Source: CBDFHV01 sp965247705 (GTDB taxonomy: Bacteria; Pseudomonadota; Alphaproteobacteria; Rhodospirillales; CAMCUA01). Taken from it: a stretch of 64,000 nucleotides of DNA. Numbering within the stretch: the stretch's first letter is position 1; every line of letters starts with the position of its first letter. A program made the translations under genes and the position numbers. The notes beneath the pieces are model-generated. The model made no database searches. It was not told where the DNA came from and saw only the letters and a list, made by a program, of their open reading frames with translations. Of the stretch, positions 26,165 through 34,935 are shown piece by piece. Location of the stretch: assembly GCA_965247705.1 (NCBI GenBank), contig CBDFHV010000080.1:150512-214511 (forward strand), in the 5' to 3' direction.

Positions 26165-27016
26165 ATGGCCCAGATGGTGACTCACCGCCCCCCGTCCAAG
26201 GACGCTGTTCCCGTCGTCTTTGATTCTCCTCACAGCGGCACCTACTACCCGCCGGACTTCGGATATGCCATCGACATCAATATTCTGCGCAAGGCGGAGG
26301 ACACCTACGTCCACGAGCTTTACGGCGCCGGCCCGGATCACGGCGCCCACCTGATCGCCGCCGAGTTCCCCCGTTCCTACATCGATCCAAACCGCACCCT
26401 CGACGACATCGACGAGACCCTGATAGCGGAAGGCTGGCCCGAACCGATCCAGATGAGCCAAAAAGCCCGGGCCGGCAGCGGCCTGATCCGCCGCACTATC
26501 GGCAACGACCTTGTCCCCCTCTATGACCGCAAGCTCTCCCTGGCGGAGGTCCGAAACCGGATCGAGAACTACTGGCGCCCGTATCATGCGGCCCTGGGCG
26601 ACTGCCTGGAGGCCGTTTACAAGGATCGGCGCGCCTACTGGCATATCAATTGTCATTCCATGGGATCTGTCTGGGGGCCGCCCTACGAAAAGGCGGGCCA
26701 GCCCATGGAGCACGATTTCATTCTCGGCAATCGGGACGGCCAGACGGCGGGCGCGGAATTCACCGAACTGGTGCGCAAGACCCTCGCCGACATGGGCTAC
26801 ACGGTGGCCGTGAACGACGGCATGAAGGGGGTTGCGGTGGTGCAGACTTATGGCCGGCCGGCGGAGAATCGCCATAGCCTGCAGATCGAGATCCACCGCG
26901 GCCTCTACATGGACGAAGATACCTTCGAGAAAAATCACCTGTTCGAGAAGTCCCAACGGGACTTGACGACCCTGGTGGCGGCGATCTGCGACTACGCCGG
27001 CAAACAGGTCGGGTAA
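26165..27016 (+). CDS. N-formylglutamate amidohydrolase family protein
   Basis: A 283-residue protein of the HutG/N-formylglutamate deformylase family. Metal-binding candidates are visible in VVFDSPHSGTYYP (Asp-Ser-Pro-His), in HINCHSMGS and in the Glu of QIEIHRGLYMDE. FPRSYIDPNRTLDDID is a strong family block. It hydrolyses N-formylglutamate or a related N-formyl or N-acyl substrate. No other histidine-degradation genes are nearby, so the substrate is open. Several in-frame ATGs exist; the one before AQMVTHRPP was preferred because conservation begins soon after. Confidence 0.78.
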   Translation: MAQMVTHRPPSKDAVPVVFDSPHSGTYYPPDFGYAIDINILRKAEDTYVHELYGAGPDHGAHLIAAEFPRSYIDPNRTLDDIDETLIAEGWPEPIQMSQKARAGSGLIRRTIGNDLVPLYDRKLSLAEVRNRIENYWRPYHAALGDCLEAVYKDRRAYWHINCHSMGSVWGPPYEKAGQPMEHDFILGNRDGQTAGAEFTELVRKTLADMGYTVAVNDGMKGVAVVQTYGRPAENRHSLQIEIHRGLYMDEDTFEKNHLFEKSQRDLTTLVAAICDYAGKQVG

Positions 27017-27044
27017 TGGTGAGCTGAAGGGGTCCGGGCGCCTA

Positions 27045-27551
27045 TTATTTCTTCAGGCGCGCCTGAAGGTCCTTGAGGTACTGGCGGTCCCGGTCGTCGA
27101 ACTCGTCGGCCGCGATGTCTTCCCGATAGCCTTCCAGTTCCTCGCGGAGCTCCGCATCATCGGCCGCCTGGGCCAACAGCCGGCCGATGATGCGAAGAGA
27201 TTCGGCGTTTGATTTGGGCCCGCCCTTGCCCGTCTTCGCGGCGGGCTTGGCGACATCTTCGGCATCGTCACTGGCATCGCCATCATCGTCACTGGCATCG
27301 CCATCATCGTCGGCAATATCGTCGGCCGTGGACTCGGCGTCGTCGACTTCGTCGGCGTCGTCCTCTTCCTCGGCATCCACATCCGCAACGTCTTCCGGCG
27401 TCGCCGGGGTGATCAGATCCTCCCACGAGGTGCCCGCCGCCGTAACCAGCTCGTGGGCTGCGCGGGCGGCGTCCAGGGCGGACGCGTCGTTCTCGGCGCC
27501 GAGGCCGTTGAGCCGTTCGATAAGGGTTGTCCGATCCAGATCCGCTTCCAT
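27045..27551 (-). CDS. Acidic repeat-containing hypothetical protein
   Basis: A 168-residue protein of unknown function. The first 45 residues are helical (MEADLDRTTLIERLNGLGAE), and residues about 55-110 are an Asp/Glu/Ala tract including a DDDGDAS repeat encoded by a 21-bp tandem duplication (about 27265-27306). The last 50 residues (AESLRIIGRLLAQAADDAEL and the C-terminal FDDRDRQYLKDLQARLKK) are helical and probably conserved. No membrane segment or catalytic motif. The first ATG upstream adds 15 Arg-rich residues and was judged less likely. Confidence 0.6.
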   Translation of the reverse strand: MEADLDRTTLIERLNGLGAENDASALDAARAAHELVTAAGTSWEDLITPATPEDVADVDAEEEDDADEVDDAESTADDIADDDGDASDDDGDASDDAEDVAKPAAKTGKGGPKSNAESLRIIGRLLAQAADDAELREELEGYREDIAADEFDDRDRQYLKDLQARLKK

Positions 27552-27609
27552 CGTCCGCCGTTCCGTTGCCGCGCCACGGGGTTGTCGCGCCGTCATGAGG
27601 CCCGCAATC

Positions 27610-27671
27610 TAGAGCAATATCCGACCACACGGAACCGGTTCGGTTCCGTGTGGTCGGATAAAATTGCTCGA
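27610..27671. repeat. Palindromic repeat 1 (IS630-related small element?)
   Basis: A TA followed by GAGCAAT, ATCCGACC and a long arm pairs with the right half ending ATTGCTC. The stem has 7 + 19 base pairs broken by a TTT bulge, around a tiny loop. The outermost TAGAGCAAT matches the left end of the IS630 element at 7200. It lies downstream of the mandelate-racemase-family gene and would also act as a transcriptional stop. Confidence 0.6.
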
Positions 27672-27683
27672 TTCTTCAAGTGT

Positions 27684-27748
27684 TAGAGCAGCTTTATCCG
27701 ACCGTGCGGATCGCCGAAGGCGATTCCATACGATCGGATGCTGCTCTA
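27684..27748. repeat. Palindromic repeat 2, same family, TA on both sides
   Basis: A 65-bp palindrome bounded by TA at both ends. The left arm begins GAGCAGC-TTT-ATCCGACC and the right arm ends GGTCG-like sequence then GCTGCTC, with a GAA loop and a few mismatches. It has the same design as the neighbouring palindrome, but the TTT bulge is on the opposite arm. It fits a small non-autonomous element moved by a TA-targeting transposase. Confidence 0.6.
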
Positions 27749-27762
27749 ATCCGATCGACGCT

Positions 27763-28887
27763 TCATGCCCAGGGCTCCACCGCGTAACGGTCCACCGCTT
27801 CGTCCAGGAAGTCGAATCCGAGGCCCGGCCGGTCCGGCACCATCAATCGACCGTCGGCCATCTCGAGTTGAGTGTCCACCAGGTGGCGGAAGTTGAGCAC
27901 CTGGTCATCGGGGAAGAACTCGACCAAGGCCCGCTCCGTCGGTTCGCAGGCCACCAGATGCACATGCAGATCGTGGAACCAGTGGGGGCACATCACCACC
28001 CCGAAGCCCGCCGCCATGGCCGAGATGCGGCGATATTCGGTGACCCCACCGCAAACGCACGCGTCAGTCTGCAGGATGGCCGCCGCGTCCCGCTCCAGCA
28101 GCGCCTTGAACCGCCACCGGCCGGCCTCGATCTCGCCGGTGGCCACGGGAACGGGAGTACGCTCGGCGAGGCGGGCGTGGTTGTCGATGTCGTCGGGGCT
28201 GAAGGGCTCCTCGATCCAATAGGGATCATAGGGTTCGTAACGGGCCATGAAGCGGAGCGCCGTCGGTAGGTCCGACCAGGCATTGTTGGCGTCCAGCATC
28301 AACGCCACAGTGGGACCGATGGCCTCGCGGGCGGCTCGGATGCGTGCCTCCTCCTGATCCAGGTCCTCCCGGCCGACCTTGATCTTCACCGCGCGGAAAC
28401 CCTGTGCCACATAGCCCGCCACCTCCTCGCCCAGGTTCTCCGGGATCTTGCCGGCCAGGTAGTAGCCACCGCTGGCGTAGGCCGGCACGCTGTCGGTGCG
28501 CCGCGCGCCGATGTAGCGGGCCAAGGGGAGGCCGGCGGCTTGGGCGTTGCGGTCCCACAGCGCCGTGTCCACACACGAGATGGCCCGCATCACCGAGCCG
28601 GCCCGGCCTTGAAGCAGGGACTCCTGATACATGGATTGCCACAAGCCCTCGACCCGGTGCGGGTCCTCGCCCACCACCAGCGGCGCCAGCAGGTCCCGCA
28701 CCGCATCGGCCACCAACCCGCCGCCCCGATTGCCGGCATAGCAGAAGCCGATGCCGTGCAGCCCGTCCTCGGTCTCCACCCGCACCAGGCCGTAGAACCG
28801 GTCGGTCACCTGCCGGGTGGCGAAGGACGTGGGGTTGTCGAGGGGCACGCGGACCGTGCGCGCACGGACGGCGGAAATCTTCGTCAT
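27763..28887 (-). CDS. Mandelate racemase/muconate lactonizing enzyme-family protein
   Basis: A 374-residue enolase-superfamily enzyme. The catalytic lysines are in FRAVKIKVG, and the metal ligands are in MLDANNAW (Asp), YWIEEPF (Glu) and VPVATGE (Glu). The C-terminal acid/base histidine is probably in CPHWFHDLH. The Lys-x-Lys and His pattern puts it in the mandelate-racemase subgroup, which dehydrates or epimerises sugar acids and similar carboxylates. The exact substrate is unknown. Start ATG before TKISAVRART. It is not in an operon with other catabolic genes. Confidence 0.83.
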   Translation of the reverse strand: MTKISAVRARTVRVPLDNPTSFATRQVTDRFYGLVRVETEDGLHGIGFCYAGNRGGGLVADAVRDLLAPLVVGEDPHRVEGLWQSMYQESLLQGRAGSVMRAISCVDTALWDRNAQAAGLPLARYIGARRTDSVPAYASGGYYLAGKIPENLGEEVAGYVAQGFRAVKIKVGREDLDQEEARIRAAREAIGPTVALMLDANNAWSDLPTALRFMARYEPYDPYWIEEPFSPDDIDNHARLAERTPVPVATGEIEAGRWRFKALLERDAAAILQTDACVCGGVTEYRRISAMAAGFGVVMCPHWFHDLHVHLVACEPTERALVEFFPDDQVLNFRHLVDTQLEMADGRLMVPDRPGLGFDFLDEAVDRYAVEPWA

Positions 28888-29047
28888 GGCCGCGTTCCAA
28901 GATAGGAAAGGCAAGGGGGTCGAATGGCCTTCATAACCCTTATGGTAGCGAGAACCCAGCCACATGGGGCCAGCGCGCTGGCCCTGCCGGCTTACCTTCG
29001 GATAGACTTCCGCCCAACCGGTTCAAGTGACGCGAGGGAGGCAAGCC

Positions 29048-29737
29048 ATGCCCGACATCACCATCAAGGCCGCCGACGGCGGCAGCTTTTCGGCCTATCT
29101 CGCCGAACCGACAACCGGCCCGGCGCCCGGAGTTGTGGTGATTCAGGAGATATTCGGCGTCAACCGGGTCATGCGCGACATCTCCGACTGGATAGCGCGC
29201 CAGGGCTATGTGGCCTTGTGCCCCGATCTGTTCTGGCGTCAGGAACCGGGAATCCAGATCACCGACCAGACGGAGGCCGAGTGGGCCCGGGCCTTCGAGC
29301 TGTTCCAGGGTTTCGACCTGGAGAAGGGCATGGCCGACCTGGACGCCACGACGGAGCATCTGAGGGGCATGGAGGCGTGCGCCGGCAAGGTAGGCGCCGT
29401 GGGGTTCTGCCTCGGCGGGCGGCTCGCCTTCCTGACCGCCACCCGCACCAAGGCCGATTGCGCCGTCGGCTACTACGGCGTCGCCCTGGACCAGCACACG
29501 GGCGAGGTCCCGCGCTGCCCGGTGATGCTGCATGTGGCGGTGGAGGATGAATTCGTGCCCAAGGACTCCCAGGCCGCGTTCCGTGACGCCTTTGCCGGCA
29601 ATTCCAAGGTGGCTCTCCACGAATACCCCGGTCAAAACCATGCCTTCGCCCGCCACGGGGGTCAGCATTACGACCAGGAGTCGGCCGAATTGGCGAACGG
29701 GCGGACGCTGGAGTTTTTCGCCCATTACCTGCGCTGA
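29048..29737 (+). CDS. Dienelactone hydrolase family protein
   Basis: A 229-residue alpha/beta hydrolase. The nucleophile is Cys121 in GFCLGG, as in true dienelactone hydrolases, and a likely acid and histidine are in VAVEDEFVP and YPGQNHAFARH. The start PDITIKAADGGSFSAYLAEP and VVVIQEIFGVN are family blocks. It opens lactone or ester rings, perhaps in aromatic breakdown or detoxification; no aromatic pathway genes adjoin. GAGGGAGG precedes the ATG, which decides the start. Confidence 0.85.
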   Translation: MPDITIKAADGGSFSAYLAEPTTGPAPGVVVIQEIFGVNRVMRDISDWIARQGYVALCPDLFWRQEPGIQITDQTEAEWARAFELFQGFDLEKGMADLDATTEHLRGMEACAGKVGAVGFCLGGRLAFLTATRTKADCAVGYYGVALDQHTGEVPRCPVMLHVAVEDEFVPKDSQAAFRDAFAGNSKVALHEYPGQNHAFARHGGQHYDQESAELANGRTLEFFAHYLR

Positions 29738-29761
29738 GGTAGTCGAGAGGGCCTAGACAAC

Positions 29762-29866
29762 ATGGCGCGAGTCGCTCACCGCGTGCCGCTCGGCGTCATC
29801 AGTTTCGGCCTCGCCGGGGTGCTGATCGCATGGTTCTACAACAAGTTCGTGGTTCTGCGCCGCTGA
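29762..29866 (+). CDS. 34-residue single-span membrane peptide
   Basis: A short frame, too small for routine gene callers, encodes MARVAHRVPLGVISF followed by GLAGVLIAWFYNKFVVLRR. Positive residues flank one hydrophobic segment of about 20 residues, the look of a small membrane protein. A GAGAGGG sequence lies about ten bases before the ATG. It follows the dienelactone hydrolase by 24 bases and could be cotranscribed. I do not recognise a named family. Confidence 0.45.
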   Translation: MARVAHRVPLGVISFGLAGVLIAWFYNKFVVLRR

Positions 29867-30076
29867 GTCCATTTCGTGCTAGACTTGCCGCCGCCCGTGG
29901 GGTGATTGGACTCTCGGAATGAATGGCCGTGATGGTTGTGGATTTGCCAAAGGCGTAGAGAGGGAGCGCTAAAGGACATAATTCAACAGTTCCCAAGCGA
30001 ACACGACAGCCTGCGCGACGGCCGTGTCGTCGCGTCCCTGGGGGGCCAAGGGGGGGGCGATTGAGGGAGAAAGGTG

Positions 30077-30505
30077 ATGCAGGTTCAGCACGTTCTGAAA
30101 TCCAAGGGAGACCGGATGATCACCATCCGCGGCGCCGCCACTATCGCGGAGGCCGCGGCGATGTTGAAGAAGGAGCGGATCGGCGCCGTCGTGGTCACCG
30201 ACGACGACGGCAAGCTGGAAGGCATCCTCTCTGAACGGGACATCGTCCGCGGCCTGCCGACGTTCGGCGCCAACCTGATGGAGAAACCGGTTGCCGACGC
30301 GATGACTCGCGAAGTGATCACCTGCTCGCCGGAAGACTCCCTTGACCAAGTGATGCGCCAGATGAGTCAAGGACGCTTTCGCCACGTGCCGGTTCTTGAC
30401 GATGGCGCCTTGGCGGGCATCATCAGCATCGGTGACGTGGTGAAAAACCGCCTCCAGGAACTGGAGGCGGAAACCGAGCAACTGCAGAGCTATATCCGCG
30501 GGTAA
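30077..30505 (+). CDS. CBS-domain pair protein
   Basis: A 142-residue protein made of two CBS domains (about 5-62 and 72-130), ending in a short helical tail. Typical segments are TIAEAAAMLKKERIGAVVVTDDDG with LEGILSERDIVRGL, and RFRHVPVLDDGALAGIISIGDVV. Such stand-alone pairs bind adenine nucleotides and sense energy or redox state; the partner is unknown. A GGGAGAAAGG site favours the ATG over the overlapping GTG. It converges on uvrB with a 9-base gap. Confidence 0.85.
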   Translation: MQVQHVLKSKGDRMITIRGAATIAEAAAMLKKERIGAVVVTDDDGKLEGILSERDIVRGLPTFGANLMEKPVADAMTREVITCSPEDSLDQVMRQMSQGRFRHVPVLDDGALAGIISIGDVVKNRLQELEAETEQLQSYIRG

Positions 30506-30514
30506 CGGATGCTT

Positions 30515-32668
30515 CTACGGCCCGCGGCGGCGTTTGCCGCCCTTCTTGCGGCCCTTGGTTCGCCGGTAGGGGTCGAGGCCGGCGCGGGTGGCGGCGGAGG
30601 GGGCGACGCCGGGCTCGGCGAGGCCCAATTCGGCGGCCTCCAGGCGGCGGATTTCGTCGCGCAGTCGGGCCGCCTCCTCGAATTCCAACTCCCCCGCCGC
30701 GGCGCGCATGCGGGTCTCCAAGTCGACGATGTGGGCGCGCAGGCCCTTGCCCACCAAGTGGGTATCGCCACTGACACCCGTATCGACGTCCATGTAGTCC
30801 TGCTCGTAGACCGACTCGATGATGTCGGTGATGGACTTGCGGACGCTTTCGGGCGTGATGCCGTTGGCGGCGTTGTAGGCCTGCTGCTTTTCGCGCCGCC
30901 GGTTGGTCTCGTCGATGGCGTAGCGGAGTGATTCGGTCATTTTGTCGGCATAGAGCAGCACCCGGCCGTCGATGTTGCGCGCCGCCCGGCCGATGGTCTG
31001 CACCAGGCTGGTCTTGGAGCGCAGGAACCCCTCCTTGTCGGCGTCCAGGATCGCCACCAGGGCGCATTCGGGGATGTCCAGCCCCTCGCGCAGCAGGTTG
31101 ATGCCCACCAGGACGTCGAAGGCGCCAAGCCTGAGGTCGCGAATGATCTCGATCCGCTCCAGGGTATCGATATCGGAATGGAGGTAGCGCACCCGCACCC
31201 CCTGTTCGTGCATATATTCCGTCAGGTCCTCGGACATGCGCTTGGTCAGGGTGGTCACCAGCACCCGTTGGCCCTTGGCGGCGCAGGCCTTCACCTCAGC
31301 CATCAGATCGTCGACCTGGGTTTCCACCGGACGGACGATGCAAAGGGGGTCGATCAGCCCGGTCGGACGCACCACCTGCTCGACGAACACGCCGCCGGTC
31401 CGCTCGATCTCCCACGGCCCCGGGGTGGCGGAGACGAACACGGTCTCCGGCCGCATGGCGTTCCACTCCTCGAAGCGGAGCGGCCGATTGTCGACGCAAG
31501 ACGGCAGGCGGAAACCGAATTCCGACAGGGTCGACTTGCGATTGAAGTCGCCCCGGAACATGCCCCCCACCTGGGGCACGGTGACGTGGGATTCGTCGAC
31601 GATGAGGATTGCGTTGTCGGGCAGGTACTCGAACAGGGTGGGCGGCGGTTCTCCTGGATTGCGGCCGGTCAGATAGCGCGAATAGTTCTCGATGCCGCTG
31701 CAGAAGCCGGTGGTCTCCATCATCTCCATGTCGAAGGTTGTCCGCTCCTCCAGGCGCTGGGCCTCGAGCAGCTTGTTCTGGGCGCGCAGTTCCTCCAGCC
31801 GCGCCTTGAGCTCGACCTTGATCTTCTGCACCGCCTGCTGAAGGGTCGGGCGCGGTGTCACGTAGTGGCTGGACGGGTAGACGGTCACAGTGGGAAGGTC
31901 CGTCACCTTCTCGCCGGTCAGGGGATCGATCTCCCACAGGCCCTCCACCTCGTCGCCGAACATCGAGATGCGCCAGGCCCGGTCCTCCAGGTGGGAGGGA
32001 AAGATCTCCACCACGTCGCCCCGCACCCGGAACGTCCCGCGGTGAAAGCTGTGATCGTTGCGCCGGTACTGGAGCTCGACCAGCCGCTTCACGAGGTCGC
32101 CCCGGTCGATGGTCATCCCCGGTTCCAGGGCCACCCGCATCTGGGCATAGGTTTCCACCGCGCCGATGCCGTAGATGCAGCTCACCGAAGCGACGATGAC
32201 CACGTCGTTGCGTTCCAGCAGCGAGCGGGTGGCGGCGTGGCGCATGCGGTCGATCTGTTCGTTGATGGAGGCGTCCTTCTCGATGTAGGTATCGGTGCGG
32301 GGGACGTAGGCCTCCGGCTGGTAGTAGTCGTAGTAGGAGACGAAGTACTCCACCGCGTTGTCGGGGAAGAAGGTCTTCATCTCCCCGTACAGCTGGGCGG
32401 CCAGGGTCTTGTTGGGGGCCATGATCAGGGCCGGGCGCTGCAGCCGGGCGATGGCGTGGGCCATGGTGAAGGTCTTGCCCGAGCCGGTAACCCCCAGCAG
32501 CACTTGGTCGCGCTCCCCCGCCCCCAGTCCGCTCACCAGTGCATCGATCGCCTGGGGCTGGTCCCCGGCGGGATTGAACTCCGACACCAGTTCGAGCGCC
32601 GGCCCGCCGGTGACGGGCGGCCGCTTCTCGGGCAGGAAGATCGTGTGTTCGGCGAAGGCGTGTTGCAT
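30515..32668 (-). CDS. uvrB: Excinuclease ABC subunit B
   Basis: The 717-residue helicase-like damage-verification subunit of nucleotide excision repair. Walker A is GVTGSGKTFTMAH, and the beta-hairpin that inserts into DNA is in YDYYQPEAYVPRTDTYIEKD. DEAD-like DESHVTVPQ, GINLLREGLDIPE and QTIGRAARN mark the helicase motifs. The C-terminal UVR motif (about 640-675) binds UvrA/UvrC. The last 30 residues are basic and low-complexity. Length is normal for the family. Confidence 0.95.
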   Translation of the reverse strand: MQHAFAEHTIFLPEKRPPVTGGPALELVSEFNPAGDQPQAIDALVSGLGAGERDQVLLGVTGSGKTFTMAHAIARLQRPALIMAPNKTLAAQLYGEMKTFFPDNAVEYFVSYYDYYQPEAYVPRTDTYIEKDASINEQIDRMRHAATRSLLERNDVVIVASVSCIYGIGAVETYAQMRVALEPGMTIDRGDLVKRLVELQYRRNDHSFHRGTFRVRGDVVEIFPSHLEDRAWRISMFGDEVEGLWEIDPLTGEKVTDLPTVTVYPSSHYVTPRPTLQQAVQKIKVELKARLEELRAQNKLLEAQRLEERTTFDMEMMETTGFCSGIENYSRYLTGRNPGEPPPTLFEYLPDNAILIVDESHVTVPQVGGMFRGDFNRKSTLSEFGFRLPSCVDNRPLRFEEWNAMRPETVFVSATPGPWEIERTGGVFVEQVVRPTGLIDPLCIVRPVETQVDDLMAEVKACAAKGQRVLVTTLTKRMSEDLTEYMHEQGVRVRYLHSDIDTLERIEIIRDLRLGAFDVLVGINLLREGLDIPECALVAILDADKEGFLRSKTSLVQTIGRAARNIDGRVLLYADKMTESLRYAIDETNRRREKQQAYNAANGITPESVRKSITDIIESVYEQDYMDVDTGVSGDTHLVGKGLRAHIVDLETRMRAAAGELEFEEAARLRDEIRRLEAAELGLAEPGVAPSAATRAGLDPYRRTKGRKKGGKRRRGP

Positions 32669-32739
32669 GGGTTGACCAACTAAGCGTTGAAGCGCTCCGC
32701 GACATTCATCGCAGCAAGACCATTCCAGAAGGCGCCACG

Positions 32740-33081
32740 CTATTTGGCATCAAGCTCTCTTTCCAGTTCCAAAATGAGAGTAGGTAAGCCGTTCTCAACA
32801 ATGTCCCACAGAATGTTGAAGTTGACATCGGGATACCCATGAGCGAGCCGATCGCGCGTGCCCACGATGTCGCCCCATGGAACACCGTGCAACTTGCTTC
32901 GGCGTTCTGGCGACACAGAACGTGCAGCTTCACCGATCAACTCAATGATACGGGCGAGTGCCAGCGGAAAGAGCTCATCTTCGTCCAACTCCTCCCGGCT
33001 CCGAGCCTCGCATATCCGCTTCGCCTGTCGCGCAAAGTCAAGCATGTGGCGTAGCCGCACGGTCTCGTCATGGCGCGTCAA
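32740..33081 (-). CDS. hepT: HepT-type ribonuclease toxin (DUF86)
   Basis: A 113-residue HEPN-domain protein. The RNase motif R-x4-H-x-Y is present as RDRLAHGY, in the block GTRDRLAHGYPDVNFNILWDI. Helical segments LRHMLDFARQAKRI and LARIIELIGEAARSV complete the fold. HepT cleaves RNA unless neutralised by its cognate nucleotidyltransferase. The ATG overlaps the end of that antitoxin gene by 14 bases, the usual arrangement. Confidence 0.85.
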   Translation of the reverse strand: MTRHDETVRLRHMLDFARQAKRICEARSREELDEDELFPLALARIIELIGEAARSVSPERRSKLHGVPWGDIVGTRDRLAHGYPDVNFNILWDIVENGLPTLILELERELDAK

Positions 33082-33373
33082 AGATCACCTCCGCCTCAGC
33101 GAGAACTTCGTCACGGTAATAGCGGCTCAGGCACTGGGGAGTGTTGAGGTCAACCTTGCGATGGAGAATCTCCGACAGCTCGTCTCCCACGGAGATGAAC
33201 GCGAAGCCCGGCGTCTTTCCCGGCTTGAACTCCACCAACACGTCCACGTCGCTGTCGGGGGTGAAGTCGTCCCGGATCACCGAGCCGAACAAAGCCAAGC
33301 GCCGGATGTGATGACGTTGGCAAAAGGCAGCGATGACGTCGCGAGGGATGGGAATGTGGGCCCGTGTTTCCAT
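33068..33373 (-). CDS. mntA: MntA-type nucleotidyltransferase antitoxin
   Basis: A 101-residue minimal nucleotidyltransferase. The catalytic GSx10DxD motif reads GSVIRDDFTPDSDVD, and a third acidic residue may lie in HRKVDLN. MntA proteins silence HepT by adding AMP units to a tyrosine beside the RNase motif. The motif here appears intact. The ATG before ETRAHIPIP is preferred; a GTG eight codons upstream is an alternative. First gene of a two-gene toxin-antitoxin operon. Confidence 0.83.
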   Translation of the reverse strand: METRAHIPIPRDVIAAFCQRHHIRRLALFGSVIRDDFTPDSDVDVLVEFKPGKTPGFAFISVGDELSEILHRKVDLNTPQCLSRYYRDEVLAEAEVIFDAP

Positions 33374-33570
33374 GGCCAGCAGTCTATCACGAATCACCCG
33401 AATCCGGGTCTTCGGCTACGGCCATGATCAGGTAGCGCGGGGGGCCGCCCCGGGGCCGTCGCCGCGACCGCCGATATGGCGGGACGCTTGCCAAACCGGC
33501 ATCCAAGGGATATCCCACCGTCATCGGCCGCCGTGGGCTGGCCGCACCCCCTCGCATCGGAGACGTTCCC

Positions 33571-34773
33571 ATGTCCGTGCTCGCCAAGCGCCTCAGCCGC
33601 ATCAAGCCGTCGCCGACCATGGCCGTGTCCCAAAAGGCCAAGGAACTGAAGGCGGCCGGCAAGGACGTCATCGGATTGGGCTCGGGCGAGCCCGACTTCG
33701 ACACCCCCGACCACATCAAGGACGCGGCCAGGGCGGCCCTCGACCGGGGTCAGACCAAATACACCGAGACGGCGGGAATTGTGGAGCTTCGCGAGGCTAT
33801 CGCCGACACCTTCAAGGCGCAGAACGACCTCACCTACACCGCGGCCCAGGTCACGGTGGGCTGTGGCGGCAAGCAGACCATCTACAACGGCTTGATGGCG
33901 ACCCTGGACCCGGGCGACGAGGTGGTCATTCCAGCCCCCTACTGGGCCTCCTACCCGGACATGGTCCTTCTCGCCGAGGGCACGCCGGTGGCCGTGGACT
34001 GCCCCCAGGAGAACGGCTTTCGCATGCGGCCGGAAGATCTGGAAGCGGCGATCACGCCGAAGACCAAATGGCTGATCATGAACTCGCCTTCCAACCCCAC
34101 CGGGGCGGCCTACACCCACGACGACATCAAGGCGCTGGCCGCGGTCTTGCTGCGCCACCCCCAGGTGTGGGTGATGACCGACGACATGTACGAGCACCTG
34201 GTCTATGACGACTTCACCTTCCACACCATCGCCCAGGTGGAGCCGGCGCTCTACGAGCGCACCCTGACCCTGAACGGCGTTTCCAAAGCCTACTGCATGA
34301 CCGGATGGCGGGTCGGCTGGGCGGCCGGCCCCATCGAGGTGATCAAGGCGATGAACGTCATTCAGTCGCAAAGCACCTCCCACACGTCGTCCATTTCCCA
34401 GGTGGCGGCGGTGGCGGCGCTGAGGGGACCCAAGGACTTCATTGCCCGCAACAACGAGGTGTTCAAGGATCGCCGCGACCTGGTGGTCTCCATGCTCAAC
34501 CAGGCCGACGGACTCAACTGCCCGAAGCCGGAGGGGGCGTTCTACGTCTATCCCTCCTGCGCCGGTATGCTGGGGCGCAAGACCCCCGACGGTTCCACTC
34601 TCGAGAACGACGAGGACGTGATCACCTACCTTCTGGAAAGCGAGGGCGTGGCCGTGGTGCATGGGGCCGCCTTCGGGCTGTCGCCCCACTTCCGCATTTC
34701 CTACGCCACTTCGACCGATGTGCTGGAGGATGCCTGCACCCGCATCCAGCGGGCGTGCGGCGCATTGCGCTAG
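33571..34773 (+). CDS. aspC: Aspartate aminotransferase (class I/II)
   Basis: A 400-residue PLP-dependent aminotransferase of the fold-type I, Ib subgroup. The PLP lysine is in NGVSKAYCMTGWRVGW. Other marks are VIGLGSGEPDFDTPDH, NSPSNPTGAAY (PLP pocket Asn), the Asp in VMTDDMYEHLVYD, and the substrate-binding Arg in HFRISYAT. It interconverts aspartate and oxaloacetate with glutamate and 2-oxoglutarate; alphaproteobacterial members may also take prephenate or aromatic amino acids. Start ATG with GGAG upstream. Confidence 0.9.
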   Translation: MSVLAKRLSRIKPSPTMAVSQKAKELKAAGKDVIGLGSGEPDFDTPDHIKDAARAALDRGQTKYTETAGIVELREAIADTFKAQNDLTYTAAQVTVGCGGKQTIYNGLMATLDPGDEVVIPAPYWASYPDMVLLAEGTPVAVDCPQENGFRMRPEDLEAAITPKTKWLIMNSPSNPTGAAYTHDDIKALAAVLLRHPQVWVMTDDMYEHLVYDDFTFHTIAQVEPALYERTLTLNGVSKAYCMTGWRVGWAAGPIEVIKAMNVIQSQSTSHTSSISQVAAVAALRGPKDFIARNNEVFKDRRDLVVSMLNQADGLNCPKPEGAFYVYPSCAGMLGRKTPDGSTLENDEDVITYLLESEGVAVVHGAAFGLSPHFRISYATSTDVLEDACTRIQRACGALR

Positions 34774-34935
34774 GAACAATTTCGGCGGTCGCGGCGGCGC
34801 GTCGGCGGCAAAAGCCCAAGAACGCCTTTTCTCTTGTGATACCCGCCCCCGCCTCGATAGGTTTGGGCGTGATCGCGGGATGACGGTGATGCCGGTTCCG
34901 CGGCGGGACCCAGGATCCAAGCCAGGGAGGCATAC

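Noticed and set aside
27265..27306. Short tandem repeats as a CRISPR-like array
   Set aside because: They are in-frame 21-bp duplications coding for DDDGDAS in an acidic protein, with no spacers.
34820..34925. Possible REP-type repeat (GCGGGATGACGG-like) before the EF-G paralogue
   Set aside because: It resembles common CCCGC...GCGGG extragenic repeats, but pairing is poor and there is no second copy in the window, so it was not listed.
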